Part shown: piece after piece, positions 7,615 through 15,776 of the stretch
Layout: every line of letters begins with the position of its first letter
How positions within the stretch are numbered: the first letter of the stretch is position 1
Source: DB1 sp049323655
GTDB taxonomy: Bacteria; Desulfobacterota; Desulfobulbia; Desulfobulbales; SURF-16
Assembly: GCA_049323655.1 (NCBI GenBank)
Contig: JBMONO010000025.1
Span: 1-64,000, forward strand
Length of the DNA: 64,000 nt
Reading direction: 5' to 3'
Translations under genes and position numbers: made by a program
The notes under the pieces: model-generated
What the model saw: only the letters and a program-made list of their open reading frames with translations
Told to the model about the DNA's origin: nothing
The model's database searches: none

Positions 7615-8652
7615 TTATGCTGTTTTCGCGGCATAGAGGGTTTCAAAGACCTGCATGCCATGGGTCAGGGCTTCGTGGTCATCTTTGGCGGTTTTTCGGA
7701 TGCCGCGGAGGATTTCCGCAACGCCGCCGGTCTCCGGGGCCTGATATTTGTTGTCCTTGATGTCGAGATCGTGGACGATTTTGGCGATCTGCTCCAGTGC
7801 CTTGTCCCGAAGGTTGAAGGATGTGATAAGGACTTCAAAGGTGCACAGCTCGCCACAGTGGGTGAATTCCCCGGAAAACATGTCGAACGCCACCGATCCG
7901 GCCGGCGACGGCGTCATTGCCTCGGTGTCGACAAAGGCAAAGACGGCCTGCGGGTCGATAAACTTCCTGATGAGCCAGGCTGACGCCATTCTATCGACAA
8001 AGGGTCTGGACCGGGTGATCCAGGTCCGCCCCTGATAGTCTTCGGCGTTTTTGCGGGGCACCCCGGCTGGCTGAGGGTTTTTTGGCGCGGCCGCTCCCCC
8101 CCATTGGCGCATTTCTTCCCGCAATCGCTCCAGGCCGTCGTGGATGGTCTTGCCCTCGGGAGTGACGAAAAAATCGATTTTCCTTACCTCGGCAAGAGAC
8201 TTGCCGAGCTTGTCGAGAAGGGCGGTCAGGCTTTTATGACCGCCTTTCTCTCCACCCTTCCGGATGGCGTTCCATTTCGTGACCATCTCATCAAGGCTGT
8301 TGGCCAGGGACTGATAGTCGGCCCGCCGGATTTGATTGAAACACGCGATGATCTCCTCGTCCGGCATGGTGTCAATGCCGTTGACGGACACCAGGGCCGC
8401 ATCGCCCTTCATATCCCTGACCTCGGCAACCAGCCAGTGCAGGAATTCATAATGTTCCAATGAAAAGGGCAGAATGTAGACCGAGCCCTTCAAGTGCAGG
8501 GCCCCGGCCTTCATCAGTCTGCGCCAGACGGTCATGCGGATGCTGACCGGCTTGGAGGGCGTTGTGTAAAAGAAGAGAAGCCAGCGGTGCCTGTTTTGCT
8601 CTTCCGCTGACCGGTGTCTGGTGTTCATTGTTTTACTGTTTTTTTCTGTCAT
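7615..8652 (-). CDS. chrB: ChrB-type chromate-resistance protein (regulator/accessory)
   Basis: A 345-residue protein with both halves of the ChrB family: an N-terminal region with RWLLFFYTTPSKPVSIRMTVWRRL and GSVYILPFS, and a C-terminal ChrB_C domain with TWITRSRPFVDRMASAWLIRKFIDP and AFDMFSGEFTHCGELCTFE, a likely metal or oxyanion site. In proteobacteria ChrB is a chromate-sensing activator or accessory to ChrA. Here it heads an operon without ChrA but with rhodanese and MFS genes. Start is uncertain: ATG 8652 or ATG 8628, neither with a Shine-Dalgarno. The promoter at 8705-8733 lies 53 bp upstream of the first. Confidence 0.8.
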   Translation of the reverse strand: MTEKNSKTMNTRHRSAEEQNRHRWLLFFYTTPSKPVSIRMTVWRRLMKAGALHLKGSVYILPFSLEHYEFLHWLVAEVRDMKGDAALVSVNGIDTMPDEEIIACFNQIRRADYQSLANSLDEMVTKWNAIRKGGEKGGHKSLTALLDKLGKSLAEVRKIDFFVTPEGKTIHDGLERLREEMRQWGGAAAPKNPQPAGVPRKNAEDYQGRTWITRSRPFVDRMASAWLIRKFIDPQAVFAFVDTEAMTPSPAGSVAFDMFSGEFTHCGELCTFEVLITSFNLRDKALEQIAKIVHDLDIKDNKYQAPETGGVAEILRGIRKTAKDDHEALTHGMQVFETLYAAKTA

Positions 8653-8686
8653 TTGTTTGGCTGGTGAAAGGTTGTTGGAAAAGTAA

Positions 8687-8733
8687 TTTGTATCATTTGA
8701 TACAAATGTAACTAGTGTTACATTATTAGTCAA
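8687..8733 (-). promoter_or_regulatory. Sigma-70 promoter with two operator palindromes for the chrB-like operon
   Basis: On the minus strand TTGACT (8728-8733) and TACATT (8705-8710) are exactly 17 bp apart. TGTAAC-TAGT-GTTACA (8707-8722) lies in the spacer and overlaps the -10 box, and TTTGTATCA-TT-TGATACAAA (8687-8706) covers the expected start site. Two adjacent perfect palindromes at these places indicate tight repression or induction, perhaps by ChrB or an unlinked repressor. Confidence 0.6.
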
Positions 8734-8780
8734 GCGGAAGCGGGAATTGTTTGCTGAAAAAAATATCCTGTTGAAATAAT

Positions 8781-8914
8781 GATGGTTTCGTAAAAACTGA
8801 AAATTAACCACGGAGAGCGCAGAGCGCACAGAGGTAACTAATTGCAATTAAAGATTTTTTTATCTATGTCCTCAGTGCGCTCTGTGGTGAAAAAAGACTT
8901 TTTACGGGTTTGTC
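8781..8914 (+). repeat. Family I CCACAGAG palindromic repeat, copy 1
   Basis: Begins GATGGTTTCGTAAAAACTG, contains AACCACGGAG and ends CTCTGTGGTG...CTTTTTACGGGTTTGTC. The arms (GTAAAAA / TTTTTAC and CCACRGAG / CTCTGTGG) are inverted, so the whole unit can fold. This copy is joined to the duplicated nikR tail, exactly as copy 2 is joined to the real nikR. Confidence 0.85.
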
Positions 8915-9120
8915 TTTCTTAACCGGGGATTTTCGCTGACGTGGTCATCCATCAGCTTGCCGTGTTTGACCCCCTTGGTGCCGATCAGCTCGTCGGCCAT
9001 CTTTCTGACCTCTTTGGCCTTGCCCCTGACGACGATGATCTCCAGGCAGTTGTGGGCATCGAGATGGACATGGAGGGCGGAGATGATGTCTTGGTGGTGG
9101 GAGTGCTGGTGGCGTGCCAC
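8902..9120 (-). pseudogene. Truncated duplicate of nikR (C-terminal metal-binding domain only)
   Basis: From the HQHSHHQD segment to the end, this frame is almost identical in DNA and protein to the C-terminal domain of nikR at 13603-14022, including HVHLDAHNCLE with its nickel ligands. The ribbon-helix-helix DNA-binding half is missing: homology stops at about 9110, where a piece of the rhodanese gene begins. A GTG at 9120 could start a ~72-residue domain, but there is no convincing ribosome site and the tail (DDHVSENPRLRKTNP) differs from the parent. Most likely a non-functional fragment. Confidence 0.8.
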
Positions 9121-9184
9121 TCGTCGACTTTTTCCGGGTCGCGCCGGAGAGCGCCGGGGATTTTTTCGAGTGATGCCTCACAAT
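9111..9184 (-). pseudogene. Duplicated fragment of the HD-rhodanese gene
   Basis: About 73 bp here match 6578-6650 in the rhodanese part of the HD-rhodanese gene with few differences and in the same orientation, including the coding of KIPGALRRDPEKVDEWHA. It is fused out of frame to the nikR fragment on one side and meets the IS3-type end at 9184 on the other. It has no start or stop of its own. Confidence 0.8.
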
Positions 9185-9607
9185 GAGGTGGTCAAGTAAA
9201 AATGGACAGTTTGTTAAGCAGCTTTATCAAGAAGCCGCATTTCCTCAAATTCCCGTGGGCTGACATAACCCAAATACGAATGACGCCTTCTGTTGTTGTA
9301 AAACATTTCAATGTAGTCAACGAGATCCTTTCTGGCCTCATCTCGAGTCTTATAGTTTGTGAAAAATAACCGCTCGGTTTTCAAGCTGCAAAAAAACTCC
9401 CAGTCACAGAGTTGTCCCAACAATTCCCTTTCCGGCTCATGCTGTTTACCATTGCATAGGTTTTTAGCATCTTCTGAAAATCCCCGCTGCAATACTGACC
9501 GCCTTTGTCAGAATGAAACAGCAGGCCCGGAGCTGGTTGTCGTCGCCAGACTGCCATACGCAACGCATCCATGATCAATTTCCTGCTCATCCGGCTATTA
9601 AGCGACC
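9184..9607 (-). mobile_element. Decayed IS3-family insertion sequence remnant (orfB 3' half)
   Basis: The region encodes the C-terminal half of an IS3-type integrase: HSDKGGQYCSGDFQ and NSMSRKGNCWDNS in one frame (9381-9600), then SLKTERLFFTNYKTRDEA, YNNRRRHSYLGYVSP and EFEEM in another (9214-9400). The frame changes at a run of seven A (9390-9396), so the gene is broken. OrfA, the first catalytic Asp region and one IS end are missing; the remaining end (TGAGGTGGTCAAG, 9184) touches the rhodanese fragment. The truncated side abuts the 3' end of hipA. Confidence 0.85.
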
Positions 9608-9627
9608 TCTTTCAAAATGGGCCATGG

Positions 9628-10854
9628 CTACACCACGGGCTCTGTTTTCTTCAGCCGTTGCTCGATATCCGCACCAATTGCCCGAGCGTCCTTCCCAGGC
9701 ACCCCGGCGTGGTCGAAAGAGGACTCCCATTGAGACACTACCCCATGGATCTCGGCCACAACATCCATTGCCTGTTGCCGGCGCTTGATTCCGAAATGGC
9801 CCGCCTCGGCAAGGAGAGTATTCAGATCCGGGGGCCGGGTGTCAAGGCCGATCCGCAGGACATGTTCCCGATTAAAGCCCACGTTCGGAACCAGATCGAA
9901 TGCAGGGCTCAATTCCCAGCCCTTATCACTATGAAGCATGCAGAAGTTGTTGAGGTGGTCATCGGTGTTGCCGGTCATCGCATTGAACACCATTTGCCTA
10001 TACAGCATGTGCAGATCCGGCAAAGGGACTGCTGATACTTTTTTAATTATATCTGCAAGATCCCGGTAGCCGGCGTTATAGTATCCATCAGCTCCGAGCA
10101 GTGATTTCATGCTGATCAAGTGATTGCGACCGCCGGCGGGGTTCAGGTCAAACCGTTTTACCAGCAGGCATTTCCTGGAGCCCAGAGGCAGAAGGCTGGT
10201 CGCGGCGGTTTTTATGCCCGCCTGGTGGGCCAGCTCCATTACGGCCGCTTCCAGGCCCACCACGTCAAGGTGATCCCGGGTGCTGGCAAATTTCGCCAGA
10301 TAGGCCACGTTTTCATCAAAGACAAGGGCCTTGGGCCTGGCTCCGCCAGGTGAGCTGCCGGCCTGGAACAAAATAGACAGTTCATCATCGGCGACGGACA
10401 GGGGATCTTCTTCAAATTTCTCGGCCAGCCTGGCAAGTTCTTCCAGATATCGGCAGGAAACCCCCGGCGACATCTGCGGGGGCTTTCCCTTATCGATATA
10501 GATCAGGGCGCCAAGGCCCTGGTCGCCAAGCAGTTGCAAAAGATGCGGAACCCTTTGTTCGGTCCGACCCAAGCGGTAGCGCCGCGCCATGATTTTCCGG
10601 CCCCAATCATCCGGAAGGCTGTCTTCAAAGACGCCATGCACTCCGGAATGCGGCCGGTCCGCATCAAAATTTTTCGGGGACAATGGGAGATGCAGCGGAT
10701 CAAGAGGGAAGGCATCGGGAGCGGCAAGATATTCCGAAAAATACCGGAATTGCCCTTGCAGTGCTCCCCGGAAATCAGGGTCCGCCACCGCCAGCATCCC
10801 AACCTTGACCATTTCGCCGGCAGGCAATGTCAACCAGATGTCGAGTTTGATCAT
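9628..10854 (-). CDS. hipA: HipA-family serine/threonine kinase toxin
   Basis: A 408-residue HipA-like kinase. Landmarks are GVFEDSLPDDWGRK near residue 75, SPGGARPKA (the phosphorylated P-loop Ser region, ~170-178), LVKRFD, the catalytic NTDDHLNNF (~295) and the Mg-binding LSPAFDLVP. In E. coli HipA phosphorylates glutamyl-tRNA synthetase and induces dormancy; the target here may differ. Its ATG overlaps the hipB stop (ATGA), as in other hipBA operons. All catalytic motifs are present, so it looks functional although the IS remnant lies directly after its stop. Confidence 0.88.
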   Translation of the reverse strand: MIKLDIWLTLPAGEMVKVGMLAVADPDFRGALQGQFRYFSEYLAAPDAFPLDPLHLPLSPKNFDADRPHSGVHGVFEDSLPDDWGRKIMARRYRLGRTEQRVPHLLQLLGDQGLGALIYIDKGKPPQMSPGVSCRYLEELARLAEKFEEDPLSVADDELSILFQAGSSPGGARPKALVFDENVAYLAKFASTRDHLDVVGLEAAVMELAHQAGIKTAATSLLPLGSRKCLLVKRFDLNPAGGRNHLISMKSLLGADGYYNAGYRDLADIIKKVSAVPLPDLHMLYRQMVFNAMTGNTDDHLNNFCMLHSDKGWELSPAFDLVPNVGFNREHVLRIGLDTRPPDLNTLLAEAGHFGIKRRQQAMDVVAEIHGVVSQWESSFDHAGVPGKDARAIGADIEQRLKKTEPVV

Positions 10855-11150
10855 TTCCCGCGCCTGCCGCCGGCCCGCTGCCGTCTACTCTGTTCCCGCT
10901 CAAATTGAGTGAAAAGATCCTCTTGAGCGGCAAGGACATCTTTCCAGCCGTCAAGCCTCTCCAGGATGCTGCTTGCGGCAAGCCAGTTGCCTATCGGTGT
11001 CTGCGGGTAGCCCTGTTCCATCCTGGCCAGGGATTGCCTGGTGATTCCGATCCGCTGCGCGAATAATTCCTGGCTCTCATTGCGGTTCAATCTTGCTTCC
11101 TTTAATCTCTCCCCGAGTTGTTTCAGAATTTTCTCCGTATTGTTAATCAT
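10851..11150 (-). CDS. hipB: HipB-family antitoxin / autorepressor
   Basis: A 99-residue protein with an XRE-type helix-turn-helix: LGERLKEARLNRNESQELFAQRIGITRQSLARMEQG, where Q-x-x-x-R-x-G-I-x-x-x-x-L-x-x-x-E fits the HTH_3 pattern. The tail is basic (RRQRAGGRRGK). It should bind HipA and the operator at its own start. ATG 11150 is preferred over an upstream TTG; no Shine-Dalgarno is present and the predicted transcription start falls at the ATG, so the message may be leaderless. Confidence 0.85.
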   Translation of the reverse strand: MINNTEKILKQLGERLKEARLNRNESQELFAQRIGITRQSLARMEQGYPQTPIGNWLAASSILERLDGWKDVLAAQEDLFTQFEREQSRRQRAGGRRGK

Positions 11151-11187
11151 ACTTAACAATATAGACTAAAATAACATTTTTTGTTAA
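11139..11187 (-). promoter_or_regulatory. hipBA promoter with palindromic operator over the start codon
   Basis: Minus-strand boxes TTAACA (11182-11187) and TATATT (11158-11163) are 18 bp apart. ATTGTTAA-TCATAC-TTAACAAT (11139-11160) is a perfect 8-6-8 palindrome reaching from the -10 box past the ATG, and a further TTAACA half-site overlaps the -35. This fits autorepression by HipB. Confidence 0.5.
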
Positions 11188-11453
11188 ATATTTTTTACAG
11201 ACAATATCAAATTACTATGCCATCTTTACATCTTAGATCAGTCTTCCGGTGAAGGCCTGTTCTCATCTTTCCCGTTGACATCTTTCAATGACGATGGTCT
11301 CGTAAAAATCCGCAAACCATGGCAGGCGGGAAAGCATCCGCGCGCGCAACGGTGAGGCCGTTGCGGCACCCTATGAACGCCGGCGCGATTTTCTGTATCG
11401 GGCTGCGGGTGAGCGTTGCCGTATCCCCTGCGCCATCAGCTATGAAGCAAGGG
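11188..11453. other. Intergenic stretch upstream of hipBA
   Basis: Contains a partial family II repeat end at 11293-11334 and, from about 11337 on, a short plus-strand open stretch (NGEAVAAPYERRRDFLYR) without start codon or ribosome site. The latter may be a gene relic, but I cannot name it. No other signal is seen. Confidence 0.4.
11293..11334 (-). repeat. Partial family II repeat end
   Basis: GATGGTCTCGTAAAAATCC followed by GCAAACCATGGCAGGCGGG matches the end of the family II element at 62149-62190 but lacks the GTCGGAATCG hairpin half. It is a truncated copy. Confidence 0.6.
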
Positions 11454-12293
11454 TTATTCCGGGCGGGTCCAGTTTTCGAGCGGCAGAGAGAAGCATATCT
11501 CCCGATTGGTGAAGGGGCAGGTAAAGGAGAGTTCAAGGGCCACGAGACGCAGGCCGGCGCGGTTTTTGTTGCCGCTGCCGTAGCGGGGATCACCCATCAC
11601 CGGAAAGCCGATGAGGTGAAAGTGGCGGCGGATCTGGTGGAGCCGGCCGCTGCTGATGCGGACCAGGGCGCGGGAGGTGTTGGCCGCCTCGTCGAAGGAG
11701 AGGATCTCGTAGGCGCTGTGCGCTGGTTTGTCGTCCAGGGGCAGGTCGATGACGTTCCCCGGCCGCTCACGGAGATCGCCGCGCACCTCGACGAGATATC
11801 GCTTGTCGATCCGGTGCTGCTGGAAGAGCAGGGAGAGACGGGCCGCCGCTTCCTTGCTGTGGGCCACCAGCATCAGCCCTTCGGTTTCCCGGTCAAGCCG
11901 ATGAACGGCAAAGACCGGCCGTGTTGACCGGAAATGGATCTCCGCCTGGCGCAGCAGGGAGCAGTGGTCGCCGTGGTCGGTGCCCTGGGACATGAGGCCG
12001 GCCGGCTTGTGCCAGACGCTGTAATGTCCCGCGTCATGCACGAGGCCTGGCCGGGGCGGGACGAGGGCGAGCAGGGCCTCGTCGTAAAAGATGGTCAGTT
12101 TGTCGCCGGGCCGCGGCACCATGCTCGCCCGGCGCAGGCGGCGGCGTTTTTTGCCGCTGAGGAGCCAGACCGCGCCCTTGGCCATGGCATCCTTGATTCT
12201 GGCGCGGGAGAGAGCGGTGGCGACCGCCAGCAATTCGCAGGCGGTCTGCCTGTTGCCGGCCGGGATCGCTATGTCGCGGATAAGCGGGGCCAC
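11454..12293 (-). CDS. RluA-family pseudouridine synthase
   Basis: A ~279-residue RNA pseudouridine synthase. The catalytic segment FAVHRLDRETEGLMLVA carries the nucleophile Asp; HKPAGLMSQGTD precedes it and GRLHQIRRHFHLIGFPVMGDPRYG is the conserved RluA/RluC motif. An S4-like RNA-binding part (ALSRARIKDAMAKGAVWL) lies at the N-terminus. The start is unclear: GTG 12293 lies 9 bp inside the intergenic side of the cysteine desulfurase stop, without a Shine-Dalgarno; coupling to the upstream gene is likely. The target uridine (rRNA or tRNA) cannot be told from sequence. Confidence 0.85.
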   Translation of the reverse strand: MAPLIRDIAIPAGNRQTACELLAVATALSRARIKDAMAKGAVWLLSGKKRRRLRRASMVPRPGDKLTIFYDEALLALVPPRPGLVHDAGHYSVWHKPAGLMSQGTDHGDHCSLLRQAEIHFRSTRPVFAVHRLDRETEGLMLVAHSKEAAARLSLLFQQHRIDKRYLVEVRGDLRERPGNVIDLPLDDKPAHSAYEILSFDEAANTSRALVRISSGRLHQIRRHFHLIGFPVMGDPRYGSGNKNRAGLRLVALELSFTCPFTNREICFSLPLENWTRPE

Positions 12294-12301
12294 CGGCCGT
12301 G

Positions 12302-13450
<1,149 letters not shown>

Positions 13451-13467
13451 GTCCGTTCTCCTTTCTT

Positions 13468-13598
13468 GATGATTTCGTAAAACTGAAAATTAACCACGGA
13501 GAGCGCAGAGAGCACAGAGACAACTAGTTGTAATTAAAGATGGTTATCTGTATCCTTAGTGCGCTCTGTGGTGAAAAAAGACTTTTTACGGGTTTGTC
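13468..13598 (+). repeat. Family I CCACAGAG palindromic repeat, copy 2
   Basis: Same order as the other copies: GATGATTTCGTAAAACTG, AACCACGGAG, central AT-rich part, CTCTGTGGTG, CTTTTTACGGGTTTGTC. It lies between the nikR stop and the cysteine desulfurase start, and was copied together with the nikR tail to 8781-9110. Confidence 0.85.
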
Positions 13599-13602
13599 TT
13601 TC

Positions 13603-14022
13603 TTAACCGGGGATCTTCGCCGACGTGGTCATCATCAGCTTGCCGTGTTTGACCCCCTTGGTGCCGATCAGCTCGTCGGCCATCTTTCTGATCTCTTTGG
13701 CCTTGCCCCTGACGACGATGATCTCCAGGCAGTTGTGGGCATCGAGATGGACATGGAGGGCGGAGATGATGTCCTGGTGGTGCGAGTGCTGGTGGTGGGT
13801 GAGCTTGTCGGCGAGATCGCGGGTGTGGTGGTTGTAGACAAGCGAGATGCTGCCCACCGTTTCCGTCTCCTCGTTGGTCAGTTCGTCCTCTACCAGGGCG
13901 TTGCGGATCAGGTCGCGGATCGCCTCGGAACGGTTCTGGTAGCCCTTTTCCGTTATCAGTTCATCGAATCGCTGGAGAAGATCGTCGTTGATCGACACGC
14001 CGAACCGGGTCAGATCGCTCAT
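13603..14022 (-). CDS. nikR: Nickel-responsive repressor NikR
   Basis: A 139-residue ribbon-helix-helix repressor. The N-terminus (LTRFGVSINDDLLQRFDELI, then GYQNRSEAIRDLIR) binds DNA; the C-terminal ACT-like domain carries the high-affinity nickel site: His79 in HHQHSHHQD, His90 and His92 in LHVHLD and Cys98 in NCLE, matching E. coli His76/His87/His89/Cys95. It lies divergent to the nickel ECF transporter operon with a NikR-box-like inverted repeat in the shared gap. The last residues (MMTTSAKIPG) overlap the repeat flank, so the tail may have been altered by that insertion. Confidence 0.93.
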   Translation of the reverse strand: MSDLTRFGVSINDDLLQRFDELITEKGYQNRSEAIRDLIRNALVEDELTNEETETVGSISLVYNHHTRDLADKLTHHQHSHHQDIISALHVHLDAHNCLEIIVVRGKAKEIRKMADELIGTKGVKHGKLMMTTSAKIPG

Positions 14023-14170
14023 GGGGATTTCCTCGTGCTGGTGTGTTTTGGGGTATTTCCTGCAACAGCTCTATTATCGTGATGTAGCAGGATTGTCCCG
14101 GCCTGGCAAGGCAATTTGCGTCGAGTGGCGGACCTCTTTCTTGGCGAGAGGTTTTTTGGGGGGGAGTATC

Positions 14171-14197
14171 GTGTTACTTTTTCTTTCTTGGTGTCAC
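14171..14197 (+). promoter_or_regulatory. Probable NikR operator in the nikR / nikK gap
   Basis: GTGTTAC (14171-14177) and GTGTCAC (14191-14197) are imperfect inverted half-sites 13 bp apart (5 of 7 positions match). This resembles the GTGTTAC-N13/14-GTAACAC operator described for NikR of deltaproteobacteria. A TTGACT hexamer at 14205-14210 follows; a good -10 box is not evident. Confidence 0.55.
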
Positions 14198-14276
14198 TTT
14201 TGTCTTGACTTTGTCCGGGGCTGATTTAAGGTGAGCATTCGGTTTTGTGACAAAAAAAGATGAAAAGGTGATATGC

Positions 14277-15080
14277 ATGAAGAAGGCATCTATTGCCATG
14301 GCAGTGACGCTCGTCTGCGGCGTCTGCTTTGTTTCTCCGCTTTATGGCCATTTCGGCGCCATCATCCCGGCCGACGACATCGTCGGTCAGCAGGATGAAA
14401 AGAAACTTGCCCTTGATATCAAATTCCTCCACCCCATGGAAGGCCACTATATGGAGATGGCAATGCCGAAACAGTTCGGCGTCATGCACGGCGGCGGCAA
14501 AAGCGATCTGCTCGCCGCCCTTACCCCGGCAAAGGGGAGGGGGCCGGGGCAGAGCGGCGGCTTTACCTTCTGGCAAACCGCCTATCAGATCAGGCGGCCG
14601 GGCGATTATACCTTTTTCGTCGAGCCGGCCCCCTACTGGGAACCGGCCGAGGATCTCTTCATCGTGCATTACACCAAGGTCTGTGTCAATGCCCTCGGGC
14701 TGGAGGCGGGCTGGGATGAACCGGTCGGTCTGGAGACCGAGATCGTGCCGCTGACCAGGCCCTACGGTCTGTGGACCGGCAATCTCTTCACCGGCCAGGT
14801 GCTGCTCCATGGCAAACCGGTGCCCCATGCCGAGGTGGAGGTGGAGTATCTCAACGAATCAACCGGCAATCCCGCGCCGGTTCAGGCCCCGGCCGATCCT
14901 TATGTCACCCAGGTGGTGCGGGCCGACGGCAACGGTGTTTTTTCCTATGCCATGCCGCGGGCCGGCTGGTGGGGTTTTTCCGCCCTGAGCGAGGCGGAGT
15001 GGAAACTGCAAAAGGACGGCAAGGACAAGTCGGTGGAGATCGGCGCGGTCTTCTGGGTTCATACCCGTGACATGAAATGA
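14277..15080 (+). CDS. nikK: NikK-like DUF4198 periplasmic component of the nickel transporter
   Basis: A 267-residue exported protein with a signal peptide (KKASIAMAVTLVCGVCFVSPLYG) and mature start HFGAIIPADD; the His just after the cleavage site is typical of DUF4198 proteins that hand metal to an ECF transporter. It ends with an Ig-like region (VLLHGKPVPHAEVEVEYLN...DGNGVFSYAMP). AAGGTG precedes ATG 14277. First gene of the operon nikK-L-L'-M-Q-O, likely repressed by NikR when nickel is plentiful. Confidence 0.82.
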   Translation: MKKASIAMAVTLVCGVCFVSPLYGHFGAIIPADDIVGQQDEKKLALDIKFLHPMEGHYMEMAMPKQFGVMHGGGKSDLLAALTPAKGRGPGQSGGFTFWQTAYQIRRPGDYTFFVEPAPYWEPAEDLFIVHYTKVCVNALGLEAGWDEPVGLETEIVPLTRPYGLWTGNLFTGQVLLHGKPVPHAEVEVEYLNESTGNPAPVQAPADPYVTQVVRADGNGVFSYAMPRAGWWGFSALSEAEWKLQKDGKDKSVEIGAVFWVHTRDMK

Positions 15081-15091
15081 GAGAAAACGTT

Positions 15092-15421
15092 ATGGGGACA
15101 AAACATCGGGTTACGTTGCCGGCCTTGCTCCTGGCCGTCGTCCTGTTTGTTGCCGCCCCGGCCCTGGCCCACAAAGTCAATATTTTCGCCTATCTGGAAG
15201 GGGAGACCGTGCACACGGAGAGTTATTTTCTGGACGGACGGCCGGTGGAGGCGGGAACCATCGAGGTGCTCGATGAGACGGGTCGCAGACTGCTGGAAGG
15301 CAAAACCGATCCGGCCGGGAAATTTTCCTTTCCTCTGCCGGCCCGTCAAAATCTGACCATTGTCATCAACGCCTCAATGGGCCACCGTAATACCTTTGTC
15401 TTGAAAAAGGACGAGATGTAA
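15092..15421 (+). CDS. NikL N-terminal-type periplasmic domain protein
   Basis: A 109-residue protein with a signal peptide (LPALLLAVVLFVAAPALA) and mature start HKVNIFAYLEG, followed by a carboxypeptidase-regulatory-like sandwich (GRPVEAGTIEVLDETGRRLLEGKTDPAGKF, split here by reading). In many nickel/cobalt ECF systems this domain is fused to a C-terminal helix as NikL; here it stands alone. ATG 15092 follows GAGAG; an ATG at 15077 overlapping the nikK stop is possible. The N-terminal His after processing may bind Ni. Confidence 0.78.
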   Translation: MGTKHRVTLPALLLAVVLFVAAPALAHKVNIFAYLEGETVHTESYFLDGRPVEAGTIEVLDETGRRLLEGKTDPAGKFSFPLPARQNLTIVINASMGHRNTFVLKKDEM

Positions 15422-15427
15422 CCTGTT

Positions 15428-15772
15428 ATGAAAACGACGCCGTTTGCCGTTCCGTTCTGCCTGCTGCTTTTCTTTTGCCTGCTGCTTTATCCTGTTGCGG
15501 CCCCGGCTTCTGATCAGCAGGCCGATAATGGTTCCGGCGACCAGGCGCAGCTGAGCTGCGCCGAGACCGTGCGCCTGCTTGCCGAGCATGATGCAAAAGT
15601 CAGCCGGGAGCTGCACCGCATCCAACGCGATCTTGCTGCTCTGGAGGCGCGGATAACGGAGCCGGGTCTGGGCGAGGCGGTCGCCGGTATCGGTTATATC
15701 GCCGGCCTTTTCGGTCTTGCCGCCTTTCTCGTTGCCCGTCGGAACAGCAACAGAGAAAAAGGGGGAAAGTGA
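15428..15772 (+). CDS. nikL: NikL C-terminal-type membrane protein
   Basis: A 114-residue protein with its own signal peptide (PFCLLLFFCLLLYPVAAPAS), a helical linker (REIHRIQRDLAAL-like region) and one C-terminal helix, GIGYIAGLFGLAAFLVARR, that matches the end of fused NikL proteins. The gene starts 6 bp after the upstream stop. Together with the 15092-15421 product it probably replaces a single NikL chain and contacts NikM in the membrane. Confidence 0.72.
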   Translation: MKTTPFAVPFCLLLFFCLLLYPVAAPASDQQADNGSGDQAQLSCAETVRLLAEHDAKVSRELHRIQRDLAALEARITEPGLGEAVAGIGYIAGLFGLAAFLVARRNSNREKGGK

Positions 15773-15776
15773 CGGC

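Noticed and set aside
8653..8847. 65-residue N-terminal extension of the ChrB-like protein
   Set aside because: It would cross the promoter, both palindromes and the repeat.
8781..8914. CRISPR repeat
   Set aside because: The 130-bp repeats are dispersed, palindromic as a whole and have no regular spacers; no cas genes are present.
9184..9607. Programmed frameshift of an active IS3 transposase at the seven-A run
   Set aside because: IS3 programmed shifts lie between orfA and orfB; here the shift is inside orfB, and orfA and half of orfB are missing.
11337..11515. Plus-strand stretch reading NGEAVAAPYERRRDFLYR
   Set aside because: Looks protein-like but has no start codon or ribosome site and overlaps the RluA-type gene; perhaps a gene relic, not callable.
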